Source: Ectobacillus funiculus
GTDB taxonomy: Bacteria; Bacillota; Bacilli; Bacillales; Bacillaceae_G
Length of the DNA stretch: 64,000 nucleotides
Assembly (NCBI RefSeq): GCF_042429435.1
Contig: NZ_JBHMAF010000166.1
Direction: 5' to 3' (one strand)
Shown: in pieces, positions 26,276-35,278 of the stretch
Numbering within the stretch: position 1 is the first letter of the stretch
Layout: the number at the start of each line of letters is the position of its first letter
Notes under the pieces: generated by a model
Databases searched by the model: none
What the model was told of the DNA's origin: nothing
What the model saw: the letters and a program-made list of their open reading frames with translations, nothing else
Position numbers and translations under genes: made by a program

Positions 26276-27229
26276 ATGATGAAAAAATGGATGGTTCCAT
26301 TGGTTGTTGTAGTTTTTCTTACTGTTGCAATAGAATTTACGGCTAAGTTTCTTAAGGGAGATGAAAAGCCTAAAGTTGTTGTCGTTTTACAAGAATTAAA
26401 CACTGATCTTTCGAAAACTATCAAAGCAGGAATAGAAAAAGGATTTGTTGATTTTCATATAGATGGGAAAGTAATAGCGCCCGATTCACAAGATTCAGCC
26501 TCAAAACAGATTGCTCTGTTAAAAGATGTTTTGAAACAAAAACCAGATGCACTCATTATCATGCCAATTCAATCACCTGCTTCTATTCCTGTATTTAAGG
26601 AATATCAAAAAAGAAATATTCCTGTGCTCATGTTATATCAGGATGCGCGTTGGAAAGATCAAACTACCTTTATTGGGACGGATCATCTTAGATTAGGAAA
26701 AATAGCAGGAGAGTTATTATCTTCCTTTCTGCAGCCAGGGGATCAAGTAGCTATCATTCACGACACAAAAACGAATCCAGCTGTGAATGACCGGATTATG
26801 GGAGCGAAAGAGACTCTGGGAAATGGTGGAATTGAAATTGTCCCAGAACAGCGGGGGGATGATGAATCTAGAAATGTGAAATTGGTAATAAGTAATATCT
26901 TGCAGACTTATCCTAATATTAAAGGAGTGTTTGCTACAAATGACAATATAGCTTTAGCTGCACTGAAAGCAATAGAGGAAAAAGAACTAAAGATCCCTGT
27001 CGTTGGAACGGACGGTACTAGGGGGATGCTGAAAGCCGTTGAAGAGGAGAAGTTGAACGTTGCCTTAGCCCAGAATCCTTATGATATGGGGTACGTAAGC
27101 GTAGAACAAGCATTAAGAGCAATTAAGGGAGAACACGTAGATAAAAGGATTGATAGTGGCGTTGACATTGTTACAAAAGATAATGCAAAATCGAGAATAG
27201 ATTTTTACACCCAAAAAGTATTTAAATAA
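26276..27229 (+). CDS. Orphan sugar-type substrate-binding protein, membrane anchored
   Basis: A 317-residue periplasmic-binding-fold protein (Peripla_BP_4, ribose/galactose type), with an N-terminal hydrophobic anchor (residues 5-20) lacking a lipobox cysteine. The fold is visible from KVVVVLQELNTDLSKTIKAG through DALIIMPIQSP and FATNDNIALAALKAI to VVGTDGTRG. No ABC permease or ATPase gene adjoins, so it may serve a distant transporter or act as a sensor partner, as DctB does for the B. subtilis kinase DctS. Start ATG 26276 or 26279; the ribosome site (GAGAGGAT) is fair. The ligand is unknown. Confidence 0.8.
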   Translation: MMKKWMVPLVVVVFLTVAIEFTAKFLKGDEKPKVVVVLQELNTDLSKTIKAGIEKGFVDFHIDGKVIAPDSQDSASKQIALLKDVLKQKPDALIIMPIQSPASIPVFKEYQKRNIPVLMLYQDARWKDQTTFIGTDHLRLGKIAGELLSSFLQPGDQVAIIHDTKTNPAVNDRIMGAKETLGNGGIEIVPEQRGDDESRNVKLVISNILQTYPNIKGVFATNDNIALAALKAIEEKELKIPVVGTDGTRGMLKAVEEEKLNVALAQNPYDMGYVSVEQALRAIKGEHVDKRIDSGVDIVTKDNAKSRIDFYTQKVFK

Positions 27230-27486
27230 ATATTGGAAATCAATATTTTTTTATGTCTATGAAAATCTAAAAGTAATTTACTGACGTTGTTGTATTGACG
27301 ATCACTTTTATGACTTGCTTTCATTTCGTAATCATGCTCTCTTAAGTCAATCATAAACCATCCCAATAGCAAACTTTATGGCTATCAAGCTGATAAATTA
27401 ATACCCTAAAAAGGACATGCTATTCCTTTTGATATGAAGCAGAAAGGATGGCGTTTTTTCCCTGAATCCATTTCTTTTTTTCATTA

Positions 27487-27547
27487 TACAAAAATGTACC
27501 CTATAGGTAGACCTTTCTTAAAGTGTCTATTCTACAGGGTACATTTT
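27487..27547. repeat. Inverted repeat resembling an IS left-end hairpin
   Basis: AAAATGTACCCTATAGGTAGAC and its inverted partner GTCTATTCTACAGGGTACATTTT flank ~15 bases. IS3-group elements often begin with such a hairpin ahead of orfA (compare 37781-37822). No transposase frame follows, so it is a possible remnant. Confidence 0.5.
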
Positions 27548-27750
27548 ATTTTCTCGTTATTATGGTTTGCTTGGGGCGGATCCTTCACCATTTGCCAACA
27601 CACTGTTAGCGATGGATATAGGGGCCACGCCTTGGAAACAATGGTTGAAAGCTTGTAGGAGGGACTACAGAAATTGCCTTAGTACTCTTAAAACTACTAC
27701 TTAAAATACTAATTTACATGCAATTAATGTAAAAGTAATAGAGATTAATA

Positions 27751-27795
27751 CTTAACACTGTGTCCAGTGTAAGTTATGTGAATATAAATTATATT
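27751..27795 (+). promoter_or_regulatory. Regulon promoter box 3 (agcS side)
   Basis: CTTAACA-CTG-TGTCCAGTGTAAG, with TATATT at 27790, again 29 nt after the T of TGTCC. Its core ACACTG-TGTC-CAGTGT is a perfect inverted repeat. The next gene start is ~490 nt downstream, so it would make a long leader. Confidence 0.6.
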
Positions 27796-28001
27796 TAAAT
27801 AAATCACAGTAACGACTCGTCTATCTGCATATTGATTCTAATAAGAGATATAACGATATATGGTATTGAAGGAAACTATAAGTGTTTCTTAGTGTCAGTA
27901 TTTTCGTTGTAAATATCTCGCAATCCATGTGTAGTACCATCCCTGGGACATTACACCAGATATTATAATATGCAGACTGAGTAGTTACAAATAAGGATAT
28001 T

Positions 28002-28054
28002 CTCTAATCTACTGTAAGATTCGTGATTTGTCATGAAACACGATTAGATTAGAG
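28002..28054 (+). promoter_or_regulatory. Long hairpin in the agcS leader
   Basis: CTCTAATCTA pairs with TAGATTAGAG, and inside it TTCGTG faces CACGAT, forming an extended stem in the putative agcS leader. No T-run follows. A role in leader control is possible but unproven. Confidence 0.4.
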
Positions 28055-28218
28055 CTCAAATAACAAGACGGGTGGTGGTAATTTCTTGATAGAATACAAG
28101 AGAAGAAATTTGTAAATATAATTGTAAAATACTTTTAGGATAGTTGAGACCAGTAAAAATTAACATCAAATTTTATTATGCCACTATGTTGTAATGTATG
28201 TTTTTGAATACTTAAAAA

Positions 28219-28234
28219 AATAAGCGCTTTCATT
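28219..28234. promoter_or_regulatory. cre-like site (CcpA) ahead of agcS
   Basis: AATAAGCGCTTTCATT; its reverse, AATGAAAGCGCTTATT, fits the WTGNAANCGNWWNCA catabolite-responsive consensus except at one or two 3' positions. It lies 53 bp before the agcS start. Confidence 0.5.
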
Positions 28235-28286
28235 AATTTTGGACGTGAAACCCATTAAAAATTTATCTTTGAATAGGGGGATTTCG

Positions 28287-29768
28287 ATGAGTGAAGTTAT
28301 TCATTGGTTAAATGGATATGTTTGGAGCCCAATATTAGTTTATTTGCTTCTAGGAATAGGTTTGATGTATTCAATTCTTACACGTTTTGTACAAGTAAGG
28401 TATTTTAAAGAGATGATCAAGCTAATTTTTGAGGGCGGGGGTTCTGCGGCTGGGGTAAATTCTTTTCAATCCTTAGTTTTGTCATTGGGAGGTAGAATTG
28501 GTGTCGGTAATGTAGCAGGTGTAGCTACTGCGATTTCGTTAGGGGGACCAGGTGCTGTTTTCTGGATGTGGCTTGCAGCATTTTTCGGAAGTGCTACTTC
28601 ATTCGTCGAAATAACTCTTACCCAAGTATATAAAAGCAAAATTGATGGTGAATATAGGGGAGGTATTCCATTTTATATTGAAAAAGGATTAAACATGAGG
28701 TGGTTTGCCGTCATTTCTGCCATCTTAACATTGCTTGTCATGGGTTTTTTATGGCCAGGGGTACAAGCTAATACAGTTGCATTGGCACTGAATGGTGCTT
28801 TTGGAATATCACCACTCATAACCGGAATCTTCGTGGTTGTTTTCCTAGGAGCTATTATTTTTGGCGGTCTTAAGAGAATAGCAAAATACTCTGAAATCGT
28901 GGTTCCATTTGCGGCTTCTGGTTACGTCCTCATGTGCATAATCATTCTTACCATGAATTATGCTAAAATACCAGGTGTTATTTCTTTAATTTTTACTAGT
29001 GCTTTTAGTTTACATGCGACTTTTGGCGGAATAATAGGTGCTGCAATAGCATGGGGAGTTCAAAGAGGAGTTTATGCAAATGGAGCCGGTTTAGGTAGTG
29101 AAACGTTTGAATCTGGTTGCGTAGAGGTATCTCATCCAGCAAAACAAGGTTTGGTTCAAGCATTTTCTGTTTACATTGATACCTTTTTGATCTGTACTGC
29201 AACGGCATGTATGATCTTGATTACAGGCATGTATGATGTGAAACCAGAAGGGATGGAGCCAATTACGAATAAGCTTGGAGACGTAGCGCCCTCTATGTAT
29301 ACACAGCACGCTATTGATTCTGTTTTCCCTCAATTTGGAGCCGATTTTCTTGCTGTTGCTCTGTTATTCTTCTGCTTTACAACACTTACATCTTATTATT
29401 ATAAAGCAGAAACGACCCTTGCTTATCTAAGACAGTATTTAAAAATAAAATCAACTTGGCCTAATCACATATTGAAGGTGATCTTACTAGCCACTGTAAT
29501 GTACGGTAGTGTTAAAACAGCGGCTACAGTATGGGCAATGGGGGATCTAGGTACAGGGGCGCTAGCTTGGGTAAATCTTACTGTAATTCTTCTCCTTACA
29601 AAGACAGCATTAAAAGTATTTAAGGATTATGAACTACAGAGAAAGGAAGGGAAAAATCCTGTATTTGACCCTGTAAAATTGGGAATTAAAGGAGCGGACT
29701 TCTGGGAAAAAGAATACAAGGAAGTTGAGCAAGATACAGCAAGAGAAAGAAAGACTATATCAATGTAG
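28287..29768 (+). CDS. agcS: Sodium:alanine/glycine symporter (AgcS family)
   Basis: A 493-residue transporter with about eleven helices and the AgcS signature: GGRIGVGNVAGVATAISLGG and GPGAVFWMWLAAFFGSATSF (~75-115), and GVQRGVYANGAGLGSE (~258-273). It should import L- or D-alanine or glycine with Na+. ATG 28287 follows AGGGGG. In this island it would supply alanine for the alanine dehydrogenase at 42.5 kb. Control appears double: the shared activator box ~500 bp upstream and a cre-like site close to the start. Confidence 0.92.
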   Translation: MSEVIHWLNGYVWSPILVYLLLGIGLMYSILTRFVQVRYFKEMIKLIFEGGGSAAGVNSFQSLVLSLGGRIGVGNVAGVATAISLGGPGAVFWMWLAAFFGSATSFVEITLTQVYKSKIDGEYRGGIPFYIEKGLNMRWFAVISAILTLLVMGFLWPGVQANTVALALNGAFGISPLITGIFVVVFLGAIIFGGLKRIAKYSEIVVPFAASGYVLMCIIILTMNYAKIPGVISLIFTSAFSLHATFGGIIGAAIAWGVQRGVYANGAGLGSETFESGCVEVSHPAKQGLVQAFSVYIDTFLICTATACMILITGMYDVKPEGMEPITNKLGDVAPSMYTQHAIDSVFPQFGADFLAVALLFFCFTTLTSYYYKAETTLAYLRQYLKIKSTWPNHILKVILLATVMYGSVKTAATVWAMGDLGTGALAWVNLTVILLLTKTALKVFKDYELQRKEGKNPVFDPVKLGIKGADFWEKEYKEVEQDTARERKTISM

Positions 29769-29823
29769 AAATAGTTTAGTCATTTATAGCCTAATGTAAT
29801 AAAAATAAATTATAGTTCATTTT

Positions 29824-29861
29824 GAACAGACGTTTCTTTGGAGCGATCTGTTCTTTTTTTT
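29824..29861 (+). terminator. Terminator after agcS
   Basis: GAACAGA/TCTGTTC stem followed by TTTTTTTT. Confidence 0.85.
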
Positions 29862-29954
29862 GTGCACACTAGACCTCAGATTACCAATGGGAGGACAGTG
29901 TGACTATAAAAGACCGATTTAGTTCAAGCAGTGTCAAATAAATGAGGAGGTATA

Positions 29955-29999
29955 TTTTACACATTGTCCAATGAAGGGCATCAGGACCTGATGTATTCT
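29955..29999 (+). promoter_or_regulatory. Regulon promoter box 4 (hydroxyproline operon)
   Basis: TTTTACA-CAT-TGTCCAATGAAGG, with TATTCT at 29994, 29 nt after the T of TGTCC, and 65 nt from the -10 to the aldehyde dehydrogenase ATG. Confidence 0.8.
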
Positions 30000-30058
30000 T
30001 AAGTCAGTTGATATTTACAAAATTCTTAATCTTAAAAATTTATGAAGAGGTGACAGTA

Positions 30059-31585
30059 ATGATTTTGGAAAAAGCAGACATTGAATCAGCTCTAATAAGC
30101 AATAGTATTACTCAAAAAATGTATATAAACGGTGAGTGGGTATTAGGTGAATCAAATCAAACAAGAGAAATTATTAATCCCGCAAACGGAGAGGTAATTG
30201 GAATAGTTACTGAAGGATCAGCGGAAGATGCCAAAAAAGCAATTGAAGCTGCACGAAAGGCTTTTTATGAAAATGGATGGATGAATAGTAAAGCAAGACA
30301 TCGTGCAGAACTTCTTCTCCAAATTTCAAATAAATTAGAAGCCAGAAAAGAAGAGTTTGCCTATTTGGATACATTGAATAACGGAAAAACATTAAGAGAA
30401 TCATTGGGTGACGTTGAAGATGCTGTCAACCAATTACGTTATTATGCAGGACTAGCAACAAAACCACATGGTCAGACTTATGATGTTCCGGATGATATCC
30501 AAGCAATGGTTGTCCGTGAGCCGATCGGTGTTGTGGGGTTAATCGTTCCATGGAATTACCCGTTAGTCATGGCAAACCAAAAAATTGCTGCCGCCCTTGC
30601 TGCAGGGTGTACAGTAGTAGTGAAACCGGCACAACAGACACCACTTTCTGTTATTCGACTGTTTGAAATTATTGATGAAGTAGGATTTCCTCCTGGTGTC
30701 GTTAACCTAGTGTTGGGTCCTGGAAGTAAAGTTGGGGCAGAATTAGTGTCCAATCCTGACGTCGATAAAATCTCCTTTACTGGTGGCACTGACACAGGAA
30801 TCAGGTTGATGAAATCAGCAGCAGATACCGTGAAAAAGATCAGTTTAGAATTAGGTGGAAAATCTCCTAATATCGTCTTTGCGGATGCAGATTTTGAAGC
30901 AGCAGTTGATTATGCATTATATGCTATTTTTGCAAATCAAGGCCAAGTGTGTTCAGCGGGCTCACGTTTATTGCTAGAAGAAAGTCTCTATGAAACGTTT
31001 GTACCTGAATTAGTCAAACGTGCCAAGATGATCAAAGTGGGGCCAGGTTGGGTGGATGGTATTGAAATGGGACCATTGGTTTCAGAAGACCATATGAACA
31101 CTGTACTTGACTATATTGAAATTGGAAAGAAAGAAGGAGCTACCTTACTTTGCGGAGGTAATCGTATTGTTGAAGGTGATTTTGCAAAGGGTTATTTTGT
31201 TGAGCCTACTATCTTCGGAGATACAACACCTAATATGAGAATTGTTCAGGAAGAGATTTTTGGTCCGGTTTTAGCAATTCAAACCTTCAAAACAGAAGAG
31301 GAAGCCATTGAACTAGCGAATGGTACAGCTTTTGGTTTGGCTGCTGCTGTATTCTCGACTGACGGTGCGAAAGCTCATCGTGTCATTCGCCAATTGCGTG
31401 CCGGTATTACATGGATCAATACGTATCATCCAACGTTTAATGAAGCGCCTTGGGGCGGGTACAAGCAAAGCGGGATCGGAAGAGACCTTGGAACATATGG
31501 TTTTGAAGAATATCTAGAAACGAAGCAAATTAACGTAAGTCTTACAGTAGAACCATCAGGCTTTTTTCAAGGCGATAAAGAGTAA
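30059..31585 (+). CDS. Aldehyde dehydrogenase, likely 2-oxoglutarate-semialdehyde dehydrogenase
   Basis: A 508-residue NAD(P)-dependent ALDH. The catalytic pair is present: Glu264 in LELGGKSPNIV and Cys298 in GQVCSAGSR, with WNYP (165-168) and cofactor loop FTGGTDTG. Sequence alone fits betaine-aldehyde-type ALDHs, but the operon (FAD dehydrogenase, DHDPS-fold deaminase) points to 2,5-dioxopentanoate to 2-oxoglutarate, the last step of hydroxyproline breakdown. ATG 30059 is preferred to an upstream ATG at 30008 for its GAAGAGGTG site. It is the first gene behind regulon box 4. Confidence 0.85.
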   Translation: MILEKADIESALISNSITQKMYINGEWVLGESNQTREIINPANGEVIGIVTEGSAEDAKKAIEAARKAFYENGWMNSKARHRAELLLQISNKLEARKEEFAYLDTLNNGKTLRESLGDVEDAVNQLRYYAGLATKPHGQTYDVPDDIQAMVVREPIGVVGLIVPWNYPLVMANQKIAAALAAGCTVVVKPAQQTPLSVIRLFEIIDEVGFPPGVVNLVLGPGSKVGAELVSNPDVDKISFTGGTDTGIRLMKSAADTVKKISLELGGKSPNIVFADADFEAAVDYALYAIFANQGQVCSAGSRLLLEESLYETFVPELVKRAKMIKVGPGWVDGIEMGPLVSEDHMNTVLDYIEIGKKEGATLLCGGNRIVEGDFAKGYFVEPTIFGDTTPNMRIVQEEIFGPVLAIQTFKTEEEAIELANGTAFGLAAAVFSTDGAKAHRVIRQLRAGITWINTYHPTFNEAPWGGYKQSGIGRDLGTYGFEEYLETKQINVSLTVEPSGFFQGDKE

Positions 31586-31616
31586 AGAAACCATACTTTC
31601 TTAGAGGGGATTGCGA

Positions 31617-32810
31617 ATGAGAAGTTTTGACGTTGTTGTCATTGGGGCTGGTGTAATCGGATCTAGTGTGGCGTACCATTTGGTAAAAAAGGGTCTTGAG
31701 GTTGCATTAATTGAAAAAGGCGGTGTTGCATCGGGTACCTCGAGCAGATGCGATGCAGTAGCGTTAATTTGTGATAAAAAACCTGGTATCGATACGGAAA
31801 TTGGCTATGCAAGCATCCAGCTTTTTAAACAATTGGCCAGAGAGTTTTCAGTCGATTTCGAGTTTGCTTCACGAGGAAGTTTGTATGTTTGTGAAACAGA
31901 AAAAGAGCTAGAAATTGCCAGAGATTATGTTTCTCAACAAGCTAAAGACGGCTATGATATGCGCATGGTGGACAGGCATGAACTGCAGGAAATTGAACCA
32001 TATTTAGCCGACGATTTAGCCGGAGGGATATGGACAGAAGTAGACTCGTCCATGAACCCTTATAAATTATGCTACGCATTTGTTGAAGAAGGAAAGAAGC
32101 TAGGCTTGAAAGTGTTTGACTATCATGCTGTGCAGGATATTACACTGGATCACAAAGGAAGGGTTGAGAGTGTAGTAACAGACCGAGGCACTTTTAAAAC
32201 CAAACGGATTGTGAATTGTGCCGGTGTATGGTCCCCTAAAATAGCAGAAATGGTAGGAATTCATATACCAATTAGGCCTAGAAAAGGCATGGTATTAATA
32301 TCTGAGAAAACGCCGCTTAAGGTGGCAAGTCAAAAGGTTCATGAATTTGGATACATGTTATCTAAATTCGAAGATATTAACTTCAAACGAAATGTAAGTG
32401 AATTAGTTGAAAAACATAACGTGGCTTTTACAATTGAGCCTACTGATGCAAATAACTTTTTAGTAGGGGGACATCGGGCCTTTAGAGGATTTGATATTAG
32501 TTCAGAGGTCGAGGTTATGCGTGCCATCGCAGAGAGGGCGATTCGCTTCTTGCCCGTACTAAAAGAACTGAACTGCATAAGAGCCTATGCCGGAGTAAGG
32601 CCTTGGGTGGAGGATCACCTTCCTATTGTATCAGAAGTGGAGGAAGTGCCTGGCTTCTTTATGGCCAGCGGGCATGAAGGAGATGGCATTAGCATGTCTC
32701 CGATCACTGGAAGAATGGTAGCCCAACTCATAACAGGTGAGCCAACAGATTTTAACATTGATAAACTGAATTATTCTAGATACAAGAAAAAACAAGCTGT
32801 CAATCTCTAA
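31617..32810 (+). CDS. FAD-dependent amine/imino acid dehydrogenase (D-hydroxyproline dehydrogenase FAD subunit)
   Basis: A 397-residue DAO-family flavoprotein: Rossmann motif VVVIGAGVIGSSVAYHL at residues 5-21, a C-terminal GVRPWVEDHLPIVSE and FMASGHEGDGISMSP. It resembles the beta subunit (HcnC/OoxB type) of multi-subunit D-hydroxyproline/opine/sarcosine dehydrogenases, which oxidise cis-4-hydroxy-D-proline to 1-pyrroline-4-hydroxy-2-carboxylate. ATG 31617 has AGAGGGGA six bases upstream. It lies 31 bp after the aldehyde dehydrogenase; its presumed partners are encoded at 35.0-36.8 kb. Confidence 0.87.
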   Translation: MRSFDVVVIGAGVIGSSVAYHLVKKGLEVALIEKGGVASGTSSRCDAVALICDKKPGIDTEIGYASIQLFKQLAREFSVDFEFASRGSLYVCETEKELEIARDYVSQQAKDGYDMRMVDRHELQEIEPYLADDLAGGIWTEVDSSMNPYKLCYAFVEEGKKLGLKVFDYHAVQDITLDHKGRVESVVTDRGTFKTKRIVNCAGVWSPKIAEMVGIHIPIRPRKGMVLISEKTPLKVASQKVHEFGYMLSKFEDINFKRNVSELVEKHNVAFTIEPTDANNFLVGGHRAFRGFDISSEVEVMRAIAERAIRFLPVLKELNCIRAYAGVRPWVEDHLPIVSEVEEVPGFFMASGHEGDGISMSPITGRMVAQLITGEPTDFNIDKLNYSRYKKKQAVNL

Positions 32811-32868
32811 AACCAATGTATATAAATAAATAAAAATTAAAATAATAGGTTCATAATAGGAGGAATAC

Positions 32869-33804
32869 ATGATGAGTATTGCACCAAAAGGAATTTTTGT
32901 ACCATTAATTACGCCATTCAATGAGGATGAAACGATAGATTTTCAATCTTATAAGAAAGTAATCGACTTTCAAGTCGAAAGTGGAGTCCATGGTCTTCTA
33001 GTTGGAGGCACAACAGGTGAATACCATGTGATGTCATTAGAGGAACGTAAAAGTTTAATCAAGGCTGGCTGTGAATATGCTGCAGGAAGAGTACCTGTTA
33101 TGGCGGGTGTTGGATGCTCAACTGCTAAGGAAACCATTGAACTTGCCAACTATGCTGCAGAATGTGGCGCTAAATGGGGACTAGTTCTACCTCCTTATTA
33201 TCATAAGACAAGTGACGAAGGAGTTCGTGAATTTTTCAAGGAAGTAGCTGCAAACTCAAATGTAGGGATCGTCATTTACAATTATCCGGGAGCAACCAGC
33301 GTTAGCATTTCGCCTGAAATGATTTATGAGCTGAGTCTGGAAGAAAACATTGTGAGTGTCAAAGAATCTGCGGATTTTGGTCACCTATGTAATGTTGTGG
33401 CTTTGACGAAGGATGTTGAAAACTTTACGGTATTTACCGGTGAAGAACACTTTATCCTTCCTACTTTCTCCATTGGAGGACAGGGTGCTTTTGGAATCCT
33501 CGTTAATTTGCTTCCGAAGGAGCTTGTAGAGCTTTACGAACTGGTAGTTGAGAAGAGCGATATCAATGCTGCACGTGATTTGAATCGAAAATTATCAGGT
33601 ATTTATGGCTTAATGGAGGCAGAAGGCAATCCATATCCAGGGCCGGTAAAAGCAGGTATGGACTTGATCGGAATGAAAGGTGGAAAGGTGAGAAAGCCTT
33701 TAACACAACCTACTGACGAGATCAAAGCAAAGCTGAAAGAGGAACTGGTAAAGCTAGGATATGAAGTGAATGCGCTAGAAAAGTCTATTGTTTCCGAAGT
33801 GTAA
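32869..33804 (+). CDS. DHDPS/NAL-family deaminase (likely 1-pyrroline-4-hydroxy-2-carboxylate deaminase)
   Basis: A 311-residue TIM-barrel protein of the dihydrodipicolinate synthase family: GGTTGE (47-52 region), catalytic Tyr137 in VIYNYPG and the Schiff-base lysine Lys165 in IVSVKES. In this context it should deaminate and dehydrate pyrroline-4-hydroxy-2-carboxylate to 2-oxoglutarate semialdehyde, the substrate of the aldehyde dehydrogenase two genes upstream. AGGAGG precedes two possible ATGs (32869 and 32872). A true DapA role is less likely because there are no lysine-pathway neighbours. Confidence 0.85.
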   Translation: MMSIAPKGIFVPLITPFNEDETIDFQSYKKVIDFQVESGVHGLLVGGTTGEYHVMSLEERKSLIKAGCEYAAGRVPVMAGVGCSTAKETIELANYAAECGAKWGLVLPPYYHKTSDEGVREFFKEVAANSNVGIVIYNYPGATSVSISPEMIYELSLEENIVSVKESADFGHLCNVVALTKDVENFTVFTGEEHFILPTFSIGGQGAFGILVNLLPKELVELYELVVEKSDINAARDLNRKLSGIYGLMEAEGNPYPGPVKAGMDLIGMKGGKVRKPLTQPTDEIKAKLKEELVKLGYEVNALEKSIVSEV

Positions 33805-33825
33805 AATGTGAATAGAATGAGATGA

Positions 33826-33863
33826 ATAGCTTCAGAGAATACAAATGTATTCTCTGAAGCTAT
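33826..33863 (+). promoter_or_regulatory. Perfect 16-bp hairpin abutting a ribosome site
   Basis: ATAGCTTCAGAGAATA pairs without mismatch with TATTCTCTGAAGCTAT around CAAATG, and the AAGGAGG of the next gene begins at the very next base. No T-run, so it is probably not a terminator; an mRNA processing, stability or translation control element is likelier. Confidence 0.7.
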
Positions 33864-33878
33864 AAGGAGGGGCCAGAA

Positions 33879-34673
33879 TTGAACTCTAAAGCATTGATCG
33901 ATGAACGGGAATATGGTTATTTAGGACAAGACAAAGAGAGCACCATGATTACTATGAAAAAAGGCCAGTATATAGCAGGATATTCAGTTGGAATCCTGTA
34001 CTTAGACGAATGCTGGTACCCTGTTTTACCCGGAAACGTTGCAAATCTAAGCACCTATGACTTTCCTGTAAGGCTAAAAGTAGTGCCAAATTGCACGCAA
34101 GAAAGAATCCACGTCGGTGATCCTACATTGCTGGATGATATTATCAAAGCGGCAAAAGAATTTGAAGCAGAAGGAGCACGGGTAATTTGCGCAGCATGTG
34201 GATTTTTTGGTAATTTCCAAGATAAAGTAGCAGCGGCTGTTGATATTCCGGTTTATCTTTCAAGTGTTGTTCAAGTACCTTGGATTAAAACAGGCTTAAA
34301 ACCTAGTCAAAAAATTGGGATGTTGACAGCAGATGCCCATGGAATTACTCCAGACTTATTTAAAAGTTGTGGTATAGATGACCCGAGCATTTGTGTCGTA
34401 AGAGATTTAGGTAGATTACCTGAATTTTCAGCGATTATTGAGAGCAGAGGCTCCTTTGATAACGAAAAGGTGAGAAAAGAAGTAGTAGATGCAGCCGTTC
34501 AGATGGTAAATGAAAATCCTGATATTGGAGCGATTCTATTGGAATGCAGTGATTTACCGCCATATGCAGCTGATATTCAAAGAGCTGTTAAACTTCCGGT
34601 ATTTGACTTCATTACGATGATCAGATGGGCTCATTATGCTACTAGTCAAAGACCATATTATGGTTTTATCTAA
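33879..34673 (+). CDS. Aspartate/glutamate racemase-superfamily protein
   Basis: A 264-residue protein of the Asp/Glu/hydantoin racemase fold. Two cysteines sit where the catalytic pair belongs: CAACGFFGNF (~106-115) and LLECSDLPPYA (~218-228). TTG 33879 follows AAGGAGG with eight bases. It lies between the deaminase and the iron-sulfur subunits of the hydroxyproline dehydrogenase, so it might racemise or epimerise a pathway amino acid, yet the pathway already has a proline-racemase-type epimerase at 40.9 kb. Its substrate is open. Confidence 0.8.
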   Translation: MNSKALIDEREYGYLGQDKESTMITMKKGQYIAGYSVGILYLDECWYPVLPGNVANLSTYDFPVRLKVVPNCTQERIHVGDPTLLDDIIKAAKEFEAEGARVICAACGFFGNFQDKVAAAVDIPVYLSSVVQVPWIKTGLKPSQKIGMLTADAHGITPDLFKSCGIDDPSICVVRDLGRLPEFSAIIESRGSFDNEKVRKEVVDAAVQMVNENPDIGAILLECSDLPPYAADIQRAVKLPVFDFITMIRWAHYATSQRPYYGFI

Positions 34674-35005
34674 AACATGATTAGAAAATAAACATAGATT
34701 CAGTTAAATGTAGCATGTAAACACACAAGCATCGCAGTATTCCAACCATATCTTCTGATGTGCTACTCCGTACGTATGAGACATCTAGTGTTCTCTTCTG
34801 CGTAAAAATAGTTGGTTGCACATCTATTTTGCCCAGAGTGAATGTTGATGTCTTTTTATTTTATGTAACCGTAAACTTATATCAGATTACGCAGATACCT
34901 TGGGATAAAGGAATGATAGTTCCTTATACACCTAAAGAGAGCATCGGCGAAATAATAAGATGTAATTCAATCAAATGATTCTAGAAGCAATGGAGGAGAA
35001 ATTTC
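34674..35005. other. Gene-free stretch inside the hydroxyproline cluster
   Basis: A 72-codon open frame (34760-34978) has no ribosome site or recognisable family; its end, PWDKGMIVPYTPKESIGEII, looks protein-like and may be a gene remnant. No regulon box and no terminator is evident, so read-through from the upstream operon is possible. Confidence 0.35.
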
Positions 35006-35278
35006 ATGAGTGAAAATCGAACCGTAATATGTAGGTGTGAAGAGATCACATTGGGAGAAATCAAAGAAACGGTTGAACGTTTTCAATGCTCCTCACGTGA
35101 GGTAAAGTTACGAACACGCGCAGGGATGGGACCTTGTGGGGGGCGTACTTGTCGCGGGATGATTGATCGATTAGTAGGACAATTGGGTGGACCAGCTATT
35201 TCTAATGAAGTGTCACTTAGCTACCGTCCTCCTGTTAGACCCGTTACATTTGGTGTATTAGGAGGGGAGCCGAAATGA
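35006..35278 (+). CDS. BFD-type [2Fe-2S] subunit
   Basis: A 90-residue protein with the bacterioferritin-associated-ferredoxin-like Fer2_BFD pattern: CRCEE near residue 9 and GPCGGRTC near residue 46, four cysteines for one [2Fe-2S] cluster. In many alpha subunits of D-hydroxyproline/opine dehydrogenases this domain is fused to the FAD/NAD subunit; here it is a separate gene. Its stop overlaps the next start by four bases (ATGA), so the three small-to-large subunits 35006-36818 are translationally coupled. ATG 35006 follows GGAGGAG. Confidence 0.88.
   Translation: MSENRTVICRCEEITLGEIKETVERFQCSSREVKLRTRAGMGPCGGRTCRGMIDRLVGQLGGPAISNEVSLSYRPPVRPVTFGVLGGEPK

Larger units (their letters stand above)
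27230..28286. other. 1-kb gene-free stretch before agcS
   Basis: Contains a 21-bp-arm inverted repeat (27487-27547), regulon box 3, a long leader-type hairpin and a cre-like site (listed separately). No protein gene is supported here: an open frame at 27434-27658 overlaps the inverted repeat and lacks a ribosome site. Confidence 0.5.

Noticed and set aside
27434..27658. Open frame of 74 codons
   Set aside because: It crosses the 27487-27547 inverted repeat, lacks a ribosome site and matches no family.
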